Positions 6,330-12,642 of a stretch of 13,678 nucleotides of DNA are shown here, piece by piece. Position numbers and translations under genes: made by a program. The notes under the pieces were generated by a model. It saw nothing but the letters and a program-made list of their open reading frames with translations, had not been told where the DNA came from and did not search any database. Within the stretch, counting starts at the first letter, position 1. The number at the start of each line of letters is the position of its first letter. Origin of the DNA: an uncultured bacterium (GTDB taxonomy: Bacteria; Cyanobacteriota; Vampirovibrionia; Gastranaerophilales; Gastranaerophilaceae); assembly GCA_900547585.1 (NCBI GenBank), contig URHD01000052.1, positions 1 to 13,678 of the forward strand, read 5' to 3'.

Positions 6330-7091
6330 ATGAATATAGTTGTACGGAAATCAGTTAAATTACTATTATTTTGGGCGCTAGTTTCGGCGTTTTTTGCCTC
6401 GAATGCCCATGCGGGCGTTTTTGCACCGCTCCAGCCGGTGCCGGAACCGGAAGAAACAGAAGAACAGCCTGTTGACAATCCCGAGGTTCAGATAAACAAC
6501 GAAGAACCCGCTCCCGCTGATTACGGACTATTTCCGGGATTGCAGTATTACGGCGTTTCTTCGCCGGTTGTAGAAACAAGAACTCTTCAGGGCGGAACCA
6601 CTGTACTTCGCAGAGAAACAAAACTCATGGAGGGGAAATTGATGTTTATGGGCGGCGATTTGCCTATAAAACTTCGCCCTGCACAAATAATTTCCACCGC
6701 AAACCCGCTTTTAAAAGCCGGTGATACCGTTGAATTTGTGGTTGCGGAGGATGTTTTCCATAACAAAAACCTTATTGTAAAAAAAGGCACGAAAGTTACC
6801 GGTTTAATTCTTTCGCTGGTTGAAAACACCTATCATGGCGCCGCTGCGGAGATTACGATAGGGCAATTTGAGATAAAAGAAAAAGGAAACCGCACTTTTA
6901 ACATCAAAGGTGTGATTGAAAAAAAAGGCTCAACCCACGAAAAAGCAATCAACAACTGGAGTTACATTATCGGGCCGGCTGTTTTTTGGATTAGAGGCGG
7001 CGAAACAAAACTTTCCCCCGAAAAAGACCAGTATACGCTTTATATCGGCGATTATGCACAAACCGAAGAAACACCGATTGAGGGATTATGA
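6330..7091 (+). CDS. Exported protein of unknown function, paralogue of the next gene
   Basis: This 253-aa protein starts with a clear signal peptide: RK, then a hydrophobic core at 11-23, and a signal peptidase I site SNAHA just before Gly29. Residues 33-62 are a Pro/Glu-rich linker. Residues 114-197 form a beta-rich domain with GDTVEFVVAEDV and IVKKGTKVTG. That pattern recalls domains in which a KGT turn follows an extended strand, as in VirB10/TrbI-like outer parts, but I would not assign the family. The same domain recurs in the next gene. I chose the ATG at 6330. The in-frame ATG at 6321 overlaps the predicted -10 hexamer and would be untranscribed. The gene overlaps the next by 4 bp, so the two form an operon. 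An envelope role is inferred from the signal peptide. Confidence 0.78.
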   Translation: MNIVVRKSVKLLLFWALVSAFFASNAHAGVFAPLQPVPEPEETEEQPVDNPEVQINNEEPAPADYGLFPGLQYYGVSSPVVETRTLQGGTTVLRRETKLMEGKLMFMGGDLPIKLRPAQIISTANPLLKAGDTVEFVVAEDVFHNKNLIVKKGTKVTGLILSLVENTYHGAAAEITIGQFEIKEKGNRTFNIKGVIEKKGSTHEKAINNWSYIIGPAVFWIRGGETKLSPEKDQYTLYIGDYAQTEETPIEGL

Positions 7092-7558
7092 TGAAATTAT
7101 TCAGAACGTTTTTAATATTAACCGTAATATTTTTCGCTTTCGGGCTTCCGTCCGAGGCTAAAAAACTGGTTTTAAAAATCACTCCCGCCCAGAATATTTG
7201 CACAAAAGACGGTTCAATCCAAAAAGACGATGTTCTCGACTTTGCTGCTGCAGAAGATGTTTTGCGTGAGGACGGCTCCATTTATATTACAAAAGGAACC
7301 CCTGTAAAAGCGATGGTTAGTTTTGTCCAGAGCGACGCATGGGTCGGTGACAGCTCGATTCTTGACCTTTCGCATTTTGAAACCAACGATGTTGAGGGCA
7401 ATCCCATAGCTTTTGATTACAATCTGAAAATTACAGGCAAATACGGCTTATCTACCCCCGCCGAGCTCACAAAATATTTTGTAAAAAGCTTTTTCTTTTA
7501 CGCAAACCTTAATTATAAGCCAAATGAAGTCGTTTTTAACGTACTTTTTGATGAATAG
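7088..7558 (+). CDS. Exported protein of unknown function, paralogue of the previous gene
   Basis: This 156-aa protein has a signal peptide (hydrophobic core 8-20, likely cut after PSEA at 24) and then a single domain similar to that of the preceding gene. Shared positions include PAQ at 33-35, DF..AEDV around 51-58, KGTPV at 69-73, HFE near 97 and GN near 105. It lacks the Pro/Glu linker of its neighbour. The start overlaps the upstream stop in an ATGA arrangement. Two Met codons are adjacent (7088 and 7091), and AGGG at 7081-7084 is better spaced for the second, so the true start may be 3 bp later. Translational coupling suggests that the two products act together at the cell envelope. I do not recognise the family. 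Confidence 0.75.
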   Translation: MMKLFRTFLILTVIFFAFGLPSEAKKLVLKITPAQNICTKDGSIQKDDVLDFAAAEDVLREDGSIYITKGTPVKAMVSFVQSDAWVGDSSILDLSHFETNDVEGNPIAFDYNLKITGKYGLSTPAELTKYFVKSFFFYANLNYKPNEVVFNVLFDE

Positions 7559-7824
7559 TTCGGCGTGAAAAGATAGGATTTGTTTCAAACCTCAGAACAA
7601 TCCCCACATCTTAACTTCACAGGACATAAATGAGCTAATGTTAAGAAATATAAACCACCGGAAAAATAGAAATTTTTTTGATGATTTTTAAAGTTTCGGT
7701 TAAAAAATTTTTATTTTTTACAAAATTTTTTGCAAAAATTCTGCGATTGTTTAAAAAATAATAAAAAATTCAAATCGTTTTTAAGATTTATCAATCACCT
7801 GTAAACTGCTCTATACTTGAAAAA

Positions 7825-7853
7825 TTGCCCTCCATGGTATTAAATGGGATAAT
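7825..7853 (+). promoter_or_regulatory. Candidate promoter of the decarboxylase/serine dehydratase operon
   Basis: TTGCCC at 7825-7830, a 17-bp spacer ending in TGG, then GATAAT at 7848-7853, again an extended -10 form. An alternative lies just upstream: TTATCA at 7788-7793, an 18-bp spacer and TATACT at 7812-7817. Either would serve the gene starting at 7916. The sequence does not decide between them. Confidence 0.4.
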
Positions 7854-7858
7854 CTGAA

Positions 7859-7876
7859 TCGGGAATGATTTCCCGA
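7859..7876. promoter_or_regulatory. Perfect inverted repeat in the leader of the decarboxylase gene
   Basis: TCGGGAA (7859-7865) and TTCCCGA (7870-7876) are perfect 7-bp arms around a 4-nt loop. The repeat begins 6 bp after the candidate -10, at the predicted transcription start, and ends 39 bp before the start codon. It has no T run, so an operator or an mRNA 5' hairpin is likelier than a terminator. Confidence 0.5.
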
Positions 7877-7915
7877 AATTTATATGTAACAATGCCGACA
7901 TTAAGGAACGAAAAA

Positions 7916-9571
7916 ATGGAAAAAATCACAGTAATTGATTATCTTGTAAAAGAGCTGCAAAAACTAGGTGTGGAAGACTTTTTCGGTCTGCCCGGGGATT
8001 ATAACTTCAATATTCTCGATGCAATAATCGCCAATCCCGAAACAAACTGGATAGGCTGCACAAACGAACTCAACGCAGGCTATGCAGCGGACGGATATGC
8101 AAGAATAAAGGGCTACGGCGCTGTTGTTACGACTTTCGGCGTCGGGGAATTGAGCGCTGTAAACGCAATTGCGGGAAGTTACGCTGAAAATGTTCCTGTT
8201 GTGAAAATTGTCGGCGTTCCGGCAACGAAATTTATAAAAAACAACACCCTGCTCCACCATAACTTCCAAAATCCCGACTATTACGCCTTTCAGCGCGTTT
8301 TTTCAAACGTTGTCTGTGCTAGTGCGTTTTTGGATTTTGATAATGCAAAAAATGAAATCGACAGGGTTCTTACGGTAATGTTAAAAGAACAAAAACCTGT
8401 CTATATCGCGGTTCCGATGGATGTTTGTTATGCGGAAATTGAGGATGAACCGCAGATTTTTGCACCGGAAAGTGACGAAAAATCGCTCAAAGACGCGTAT
8501 GAACACGTTATTGACGTCCTGAACAGGGCTAAAAACCCAATTATACTCGCTGACGGGCTGGTTGAGCGTTTTAAAGCTCAAGAAGAGTTTACTGAATTTT
8601 TAAAAGCCTCAAATTACCCCGTAACAACGCTTTTGATTGGCAAAGACCTCGTGGATGACGATTATGAGCGATTTTTGGGCACATATCAGGGCGAATATAT
8701 GAATAAGGGCGCCTATAATGCGATTAAAAATGCCGACATGGTTGTTTGTGCCGGTACGGTGATGAGCGATTTGAACACAATCCGCTTTAGCGTGCCTGTG
8801 GATATTGATAAGACAATTGATATACAGGGAACTTATACGATTGTTGAAAATGTGCGCTATGACAACGTTTTAATGAAAGATATTTTGAAAAAACTTGCAC
8901 AGGGCGTGGAAAAAATCGATACCCCAATGCCGGAAACCGGCTGCGGATACCATCTTGAACATGCGGCGGCTGACACAAAACTTGCTGCGGACAACTTGTA
9001 TCCGCGTTTTCAGGAGTTTTTGGAACCAAACGACCGGATTTTTGCTGAAACCGGCATAATTGCTTACGCAATGGCGCCTTTGCGTTTGCCGGAAGGGGCT
9101 AAACTTAATAATCAAATACTCTGGGGCTCGATTGGCTGGGCTACGCCTGCAGCAATGGGCGGCGCGTTTGCCGACCCTGAAAACCGGACAATCCTCATCA
9201 CAGGCGAGGGCTCGCACCAGCTTACGGCAATGGAAATCAGCACAATGATGCGAAACGGCCTGAAACCTGTTGTTTTCGTCATAAACAACGACGGTTACAC
9301 TATAGAACGTCTCCTTTCAAAAAACCCGATGGACTGTTTTAACGATATTGCTCACTGGAATTACTCAAAACTGCCGGAGGTTTTCGAGGGCGGGGTCTGG
9401 ACGGCTCAAGCGCGTACTGTGGGCGAGTTTGAGGAGGTTCTTGAGCAAATTAAAACCCATCGGAAAACAAAAATGTGCTACGTTGAACTTTTTGTTGATA
9501 AAATGGATGTATGTGAGCTGACAAGGCTTGCTCTGCAAGGATTAAACAACAGAAATCCGGTAAAGGCATAA
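7916..9571 (+). CDS. Thiamine-diphosphate-dependent 2-oxoacid decarboxylase (pyruvate/indolepyruvate decarboxylase family)
   Basis: This 551-aa enzyme removes CO2 from a 2-oxoacid to give an aldehyde, using thiamine diphosphate and Mg2+. The catalytic set of the pyruvate decarboxylase family is intact, with numbering at the N-terminus equal to yeast PDC: Asp28 (GLPGDYN), Glu51 (NELNAGYAADGYAR), His114-His115 (LLHHN) and Glu464 (NNDGYTIER). The cofactor motif reads GEGS at 430-433, where family members usually have GDGS, with NN at 457-458. The length is typical. The ATG at 7916 follows AAGGA by 8 nt. An in-frame ATG at 7865 has none. The gene is 1 bp from sdaAB, which supplies pyruvate from serine, so pyruvate is a plausible substrate. 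Indolepyruvate or branched-chain oxoacids remain possible because the pocket residues do not decide. Confidence 0.88.
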   Translation: MEKITVIDYLVKELQKLGVEDFFGLPGDYNFNILDAIIANPETNWIGCTNELNAGYAADGYARIKGYGAVVTTFGVGELSAVNAIAGSYAENVPVVKIVGVPATKFIKNNTLLHHNFQNPDYYAFQRVFSNVVCASAFLDFDNAKNEIDRVLTVMLKEQKPVYIAVPMDVCYAEIEDEPQIFAPESDEKSLKDAYEHVIDVLNRAKNPIILADGLVERFKAQEEFTEFLKASNYPVTTLLIGKDLVDDDYERFLGTYQGEYMNKGAYNAIKNADMVVCAGTVMSDLNTIRFSVPVDIDKTIDIQGTYTIVENVRYDNVLMKDILKKLAQGVEKIDTPMPETGCGYHLEHAAADTKLAADNLYPRFQEFLEPNDRIFAETGIIAYAMAPLRLPEGAKLNNQILWGSIGWATPAAMGGAFADPENRTILITGEGSHQLTAMEISTMMRNGLKPVVFVINNDGYTIERLLSKNPMDCFNDIAHWNYSKLPEVFEGGVWTAQARTVGEFEEVLEQIKTHRKTKMCYVELFVDKMDVCELTRLALQGLNNRNPVKA

Positions 9572-9572
9572 A

Positions 9573-10241
9573 ATGCAAAAAACAAAAACGCTTTTTGATG
9601 TAATTGGGCCCGTCATGATAGGCCCATCCAGCTCTCACACGGCAGGTGCTGTGCGGCTGGGGCTTTTGGCGGGGAAAATTTATGGCAAAACGCCCGAAAA
9701 TGTGAAATTTGTGCTTTACAATTCCTTTGCTAAAACCGGCAAGGGTCATGGTACGGACAAAGGGCTACTGGGCGGGGTTCTCGGGTTTAATGTGGATGAT
9801 GAGCGCATAAAAAACGCCTGTGAAATAGCCCATGAAAGAGGAATCGCTTACGAATTCGAGTTTCAAGAGGATAGCAGCAGGCACCCGAATTCTGTGGAGA
9901 TAATTTTTGAAAATCCTGACCGGATGACGCTTTGCGGGAGTTCGCTCGGCGCGGGCGAGGTCGTAATCAACAAAATCAACGGTTATTCCTTTGACATAAA
10001 AGGTGATTTTCATACGCTCGTGTTGATTTACAGGGACAAACCCGGCATGGTTTATCGTGTTTCTGCACTGATTCAGGGGCAGGATGTTAATATTGCCACG
10101 CTGCATTGCGACAGGAGCGCAAAAGGCGAAGAAGCGTCGATGGGCATTTGTCTAGATTCGCCGCTTCCTGATTATGTTATTCGTGAGCTGCAAAAAATTG
10201 ATGAAATGTATTTGATTAGAAATATTGAAGCGTTGGATTAA
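9573..10241 (+). CDS. sdaAB: L-serine dehydratase, iron-sulfur-dependent, beta subunit
   Basis: Small subunit of the two-chain [4Fe-4S] L-serine dehydratase, which deaminates serine to pyruvate and ammonia in the cytosol. The 222 aa match the length of the Bacillus-type beta chain. The N-terminal half has the family motif IGPSSSHTAGAVRLG (residues 16-30) and a second block FAKTGKGHGTDKGLLGG. The C-terminal part (about 146-218) is an ACT domain (LVLIYRDKPGMVYRVSALI, then VNIATLHCDR and MGICLDS), a fold that commonly binds an amino acid and regulates activity. The gene starts 1 bp after the decarboxylase stop, with AAAGG about 6 nt upstream, and is followed 9 bp later by the alpha-subunit gene. 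Its partner subunit makes the assignment firm. Confidence 0.93.
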   Translation: MQKTKTLFDVIGPVMIGPSSSHTAGAVRLGLLAGKIYGKTPENVKFVLYNSFAKTGKGHGTDKGLLGGVLGFNVDDERIKNACEIAHERGIAYEFEFQEDSSRHPNSVEIIFENPDRMTLCGSSLGAGEVVINKINGYSFDIKGDFHTLVLIYRDKPGMVYRVSALIQGQDVNIATLHCDRSAKGEEASMGICLDSPLPDYVIRELQKIDEMYLIRNIEALD

Positions 10242-10250
10242 AAAAATATT

Positions 10251-11141
10251 ATGGAAAAAATAGAAACTTTTGAAGATTTAATAAGTTACAGCGATTCTTC
10301 GGGAAAAAGAATCTGTAAAATCTGCGAAGAGGCTGAGGCGGAAAATTTTGAAATTCCTGTTTCAAAAGTGCGTGAAAAAGTTAAAAATCATCTCGACGCG
10401 ATGAAAAATGCAATAAATATTGGGCTGGAATCAAAAGAAAAATCTGCCAGCGGGTTGTGTGGCGAGGATTGTGCAAAACTCAAAGCCCATTATGAACACG
10501 GAACAACGCTTTTTTCAAAAACATATCAAAAAGTTCTTTTGTATGCGCTGGCTACGATTGAGCAAAATCTTCGCATGGGGAAAATCGTTGCATGCCCGAC
10601 GGCGGGCTCGTGCGGTATTGTTCCTGCGGTGATAATCGCGCTTTCGGGGGCAATTAACGCGCCCGAAGAAGAGCAGATTAATGCGCTTTTGACTGCGGGC
10701 ATGATTGGAGAAATTGTTTCTCATAAAGTTGCTCTTGCCGGGGCGGTTGCCGGATGTCAGGGCGAGTGCGGCGTTGCTGCGGCAATGGCTGCGGGTGCGC
10801 TTGTTGAGCTGTATGGCGGCAGCTCTTCACAGATTGTCAATGCTGCTGCTTTGACGTTAAAAAATATAATGGGGCTTGTTTGTGACCCTGTGGCGGGGCT
10901 GGTTGAGGTTCCTTGCGTGAAACGGAATGCTTTTCTTGCCATAAACGCTGTTACGGCGGCAGAGCTTGCTATGGCGGGGATAAAATCCGTTATTCCTGCG
11001 GATGAAGTTGTAGATGCAATGCGGCAGGTCGGGCAATTGATGTCACCGCACCTGAAAGAAAGCTCCGAGGCGGGGCTTGCTGTGACTAAAACCGGACTTG
11101 AGATTACCGAACGGCTCTCGAGGCAGTGGGGATTATCGTAA
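10251..11141 (+). CDS. sdaAA: L-serine dehydratase, iron-sulfur-dependent, alpha subunit
   Basis: Catalytic subunit of L-serine dehydratase, holding the [4Fe-4S] cluster that polarises the serine hydroxyl. Motifs are CPTAGSCGIVPAV (115-127), GCQGECGVAAAMAAGALVELYGG (168-190) and CDPVAGLVEVPCVKRNAF (211-228). Cys169, Cys211 and Cys222 have the 42- and 11-residue spacings of the three cluster ligands known from the Legionella single-chain enzyme. The N-terminal part has extra Cys residues (22, 25, 70, 74), not part of the core set. At 296 aa the length is normal. No Shine-Dalgarno sequence is visible in the A-rich 9-bp gap, so translation is probably coupled to sdaAB. The gene ends 10 bp from the convergent aldolase gene, with no room for a terminator between them. 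Confidence 0.94.
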   Translation: MEKIETFEDLISYSDSSGKRICKICEEAEAENFEIPVSKVREKVKNHLDAMKNAINIGLESKEKSASGLCGEDCAKLKAHYEHGTTLFSKTYQKVLLYALATIEQNLRMGKIVACPTAGSCGIVPAVIIALSGAINAPEEEQINALLTAGMIGEIVSHKVALAGAVAGCQGECGVAAAMAAGALVELYGGSSSQIVNAAALTLKNIMGLVCDPVAGLVEVPCVKRNAFLAINAVTAAELAMAGIKSVIPADEVVDAMRQVGQLMSPHLKESSEAGLAVTKTGLEITERLSRQWGLS

Positions 11142-11151
11142 ATTCGGGGGT

Positions 11152-11796
11152 TTAAGCTTTACCCATCAATTTGCGCAACTCGTAGATTTCCTCGATGTGT
11201 TTTTGGGACAAATCATGTGAGCCGCCCAGAATAAATGAATTCAAATAAATCTGCGCGTATGCTTCAGCGGTTTCCATCTTGTAGTATGCGTCTTTTATGT
11301 CCTTTCCGCCGATAATAATGCCATGATTCGCCATCAGAACCGCGTCATGTTTGTCAAAGAATTTCGAAGTAAATTCGACCAAATCATTCGATGAGGGCAT
11401 TGCGTAGTCAGCAAGCGGAATTTCGCCAAAATAAAAGACATTCTCCGAGATAATCGGTTTTGATAAAGGTATGTGAGCCACTGCAAAAGATGAAACATAA
11501 GGCGCATGACAGTGGATTATTGCGTTTATGTCGGGGCGCATTTCATAAATCCTTGCGTGAAGGTGTTTTTCGGAGGAGGGTTTTTTCTTACCTTTAATAA
11601 GATTTGCCTCAAAATCCATAATAACAACATCTTCAAGCCGCAAATCTCCCAGCGCCGAGCCTGACGCCGAAATCATAATATTTTCGCCCAGCCTGACGCT
11701 GATATTGCCGGAGGTGCCCGGTGTGCAGTTTTTTTGACCTAATTTTCTGCCGTATTTGATAATCGAAAACAGATTTTTAAATTCATATAAATTCAT
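11152..11796 (-). CDS. Class II aldolase/adducin family protein (L-fuculose-phosphate aldolase-like)
   Basis: Zinc-dependent aldolase family, 214 aa, the usual length. Family signatures are GTSGNISVR (27-35), the phosphate-binding type of loop, and SASGS (44-48). Metal and catalytic positions match E. coli FucA: Glu76 in PSSEKHLH, His95 and His97 in HCHAPY, and His158 in ANHGII. Members cleave fuculose or ribulose 1-phosphate sugars, or act as methylthioribulose-1-phosphate dehydratase. The substrate cannot be told here, since no sugar kinase, isomerase or methionine-salvage gene is adjacent. I chose the ATG at 11796 because a -10-like TATGAT lies exactly 7 nt upstream (possible leaderless transcript) and AGGA is also present at short spacing. 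An in-frame ATG at 11808 lies inside that -10 and would add four residues. Confidence 0.87.
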   Translation of the reverse strand: MNLYEFKNLFSIIKYGRKLGQKNCTPGTSGNISVRLGENIMISASGSALGDLRLEDVVIMDFEANLIKGKKKPSSEKHLHARIYEMRPDINAIIHCHAPYVSSFAVAHIPLSKPIISENVFYFGEIPLADYAMPSSNDLVEFTSKFFDKHDAVLMANHGIIIGGKDIKDAYYKMETAEAYAQIYLNSFILGGSHDLSQKHIEEIYELRKLMGKA

Positions 11797-11803
11797 GATT
11801 CCT

Positions 11804-11812
11804 ATCATACCA
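11804..11812 (-). promoter_or_regulatory. Extended -10 of the aldolase gene, overlapping the sigF promoter region
   Basis: On the minus strand this reads TGG-TATGAT, one mismatch from a perfect extended -10. Seven nt separate it from the ATG at 11796, the same spacing as upstream of 6330, so a leaderless or nearly leaderless transcript is possible. Its -35 place (11827-11832) would overlap the -10 of the divergent sigF-like gene. Confidence 0.45.
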
Positions 11813-11827
11813 AAGTTTGAGTTAAAA

Positions 11828-11836
11828 TGGTATAAT
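11828..11836 (+). promoter_or_regulatory. Extended -10 promoter of the sigF-like gene
   Basis: TGG-TATAAT, a perfect extended -10, with the -10 at 11831-11836. The -35 place (11808-11813) is weak and overlaps the -10 of the divergent aldolase gene. Transcription would start near 11843, right at the AGGA (11845-11848) that serves as ribosome binding site 8 nt before the ATG. Confidence 0.6.
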
Positions 11837-11856
11837 GTAAAAGCAGGAATTAGAGT

Positions 11857-12642
11857 ATGGTTACAGATACCTACATTAATTATGACGAGGTTGCGCAGTG
11901 GCTTGAAGAATACAGAAAGCTCAAAACCTCACCCAAAAAAACGCAAATGCAGAACCTCATAGCAATTGCGTGCATGCCCCTTGTAAAAAAAATCGCCCAT
12001 ACTCTCGCCAGAAGAAGCACCGACCCTATTGAAGACATCATTCAAGTGGGGAGCGTAGGGCTTTTGAAAGCAATAAGACTTTATGACGCGGGTGTGAGCA
12101 AAAATTTCAAAAGTTATGCGATGTACATGATTACAGGTGAAATCCGTCATTATTTGCGCGATAAAGCCTCCATGATTAAGGCTCCGAGGGCTATTCAGGA
12201 GCTTGCTTATCGTGTGCAGAAAATAAGCGCCGAACTGGCTGACGAAATCGGCGAAAAACCTACAGATACCGAAATTGCCGATAAAATGGATTTGCCCATA
12301 CAAAAAGTAACCGAAGCAATTGAAGTCGATAGAAGAAAACACCCGATTTCTCTTGACCAGCTTGCTTTTACAACTGAGGAGGAATATTCGACCTGGGGCG
12401 ACCAGATTGCTGATTTGAGCTATCAAAATTTGCAGAATTTTCAGGAGGACAGGATTCTTCTTGCGGAATCTTTGAAAAATCTGGACAAATCATACAAAGA
12501 TGTTATTGATATGATTTATTTTCAGGAAATGAGCCAGTCGCAGGTCGCAGAAAAGCTCGGTATATCGCAAATGCAGATTTCACGCAGGATAAAAAAGGCG
12601 CTGCATATGCTTTTTGAGATGATTAGAGAGAAAAAAGAATGA
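11857..12642 (+). CDS. Group 3 sigma-70 factor, SigB/SigF/FliA-like
   Basis: 261-aa alternative sigma factor with regions 2, 3 and 4 and no region 1. Region 2.2 core binding is IIQVGSVGLLKAIRLYD (61-77). Regions 2.3 and 2.4 are FKSYAMYMITGEIRHYLRDKAS (84-105) followed by PR. Region 3 spans about 112-160 (ELADEIGEKPTDTEIADKMDL). Region 4 lies at about 200-250, with a helix-turn-helix SQSQVAEKLGISQMQISRRI (226-245). In cyanobacteria the related SigF controls type IV pilus genes. Here the gene overlaps the prepilin peptidase gene by 4 bp, which supports a link to pili. AGGA at 8 nt supports the ATG. FliA and sporulation-type SigF or SigG are relatives, but no flagellar or spore gene is in view. 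The pilus role is inference. Confidence 0.87.
   Translation: MVTDTYINYDEVAQWLEEYRKLKTSPKKTQMQNLIAIACMPLVKKIAHTLARRSTDPIEDIIQVGSVGLLKAIRLYDAGVSKNFKSYAMYMITGEIRHYLRDKASMIKAPRAIQELAYRVQKISAELADEIGEKPTDTEIADKMDLPIQKVTEAIEVDRRKHPISLDQLAFTTEEEYSTWGDQIADLSYQNLQNFQEDRILLAESLKNLDKSYKDVIDMIYFQEMSQSQVAEKLGISQMQISRRIKKALHMLFEMIREKKE

Larger units (their letters stand above)
7559..7915. other. AT-rich non-coding region upstream of the decarboxylase operon
   Basis: No convincing gene lies in these 357 bp. An imperfect 7-bp hairpin (7575-7592) follows the preceding gene but has no T run, so I do not call it a terminator. CTTAAC near 7610 and GTTAAG near 7640 could pair at a distance. From about 7660 to 7800 the sequence is almost entirely A and T, with A and T runs and small palindromes such as AATTTTT-TGC-AAAAATT. 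Such DNA could act as an UP element or bind nucleoid proteins. Promoter candidates and a perfect hairpin follow near the gene. I could not match any riboswitch or tRNA. Confidence 0.6.

Noticed and set aside
7575..7592. Terminator after the second exported paralogue
   Set aside because: A 7-bp stem with a bulge is present, but no T run follows it, so it does not meet the form of an intrinsic terminator.
7559..7915. Riboswitch, tRNA or replication origin in the AT-rich gap
   Set aside because: I found no cloverleaf, no recognisable aptamer core and no DnaA box cluster. TTATCAATC at 7788 is a poor DnaA box match and stands alone.
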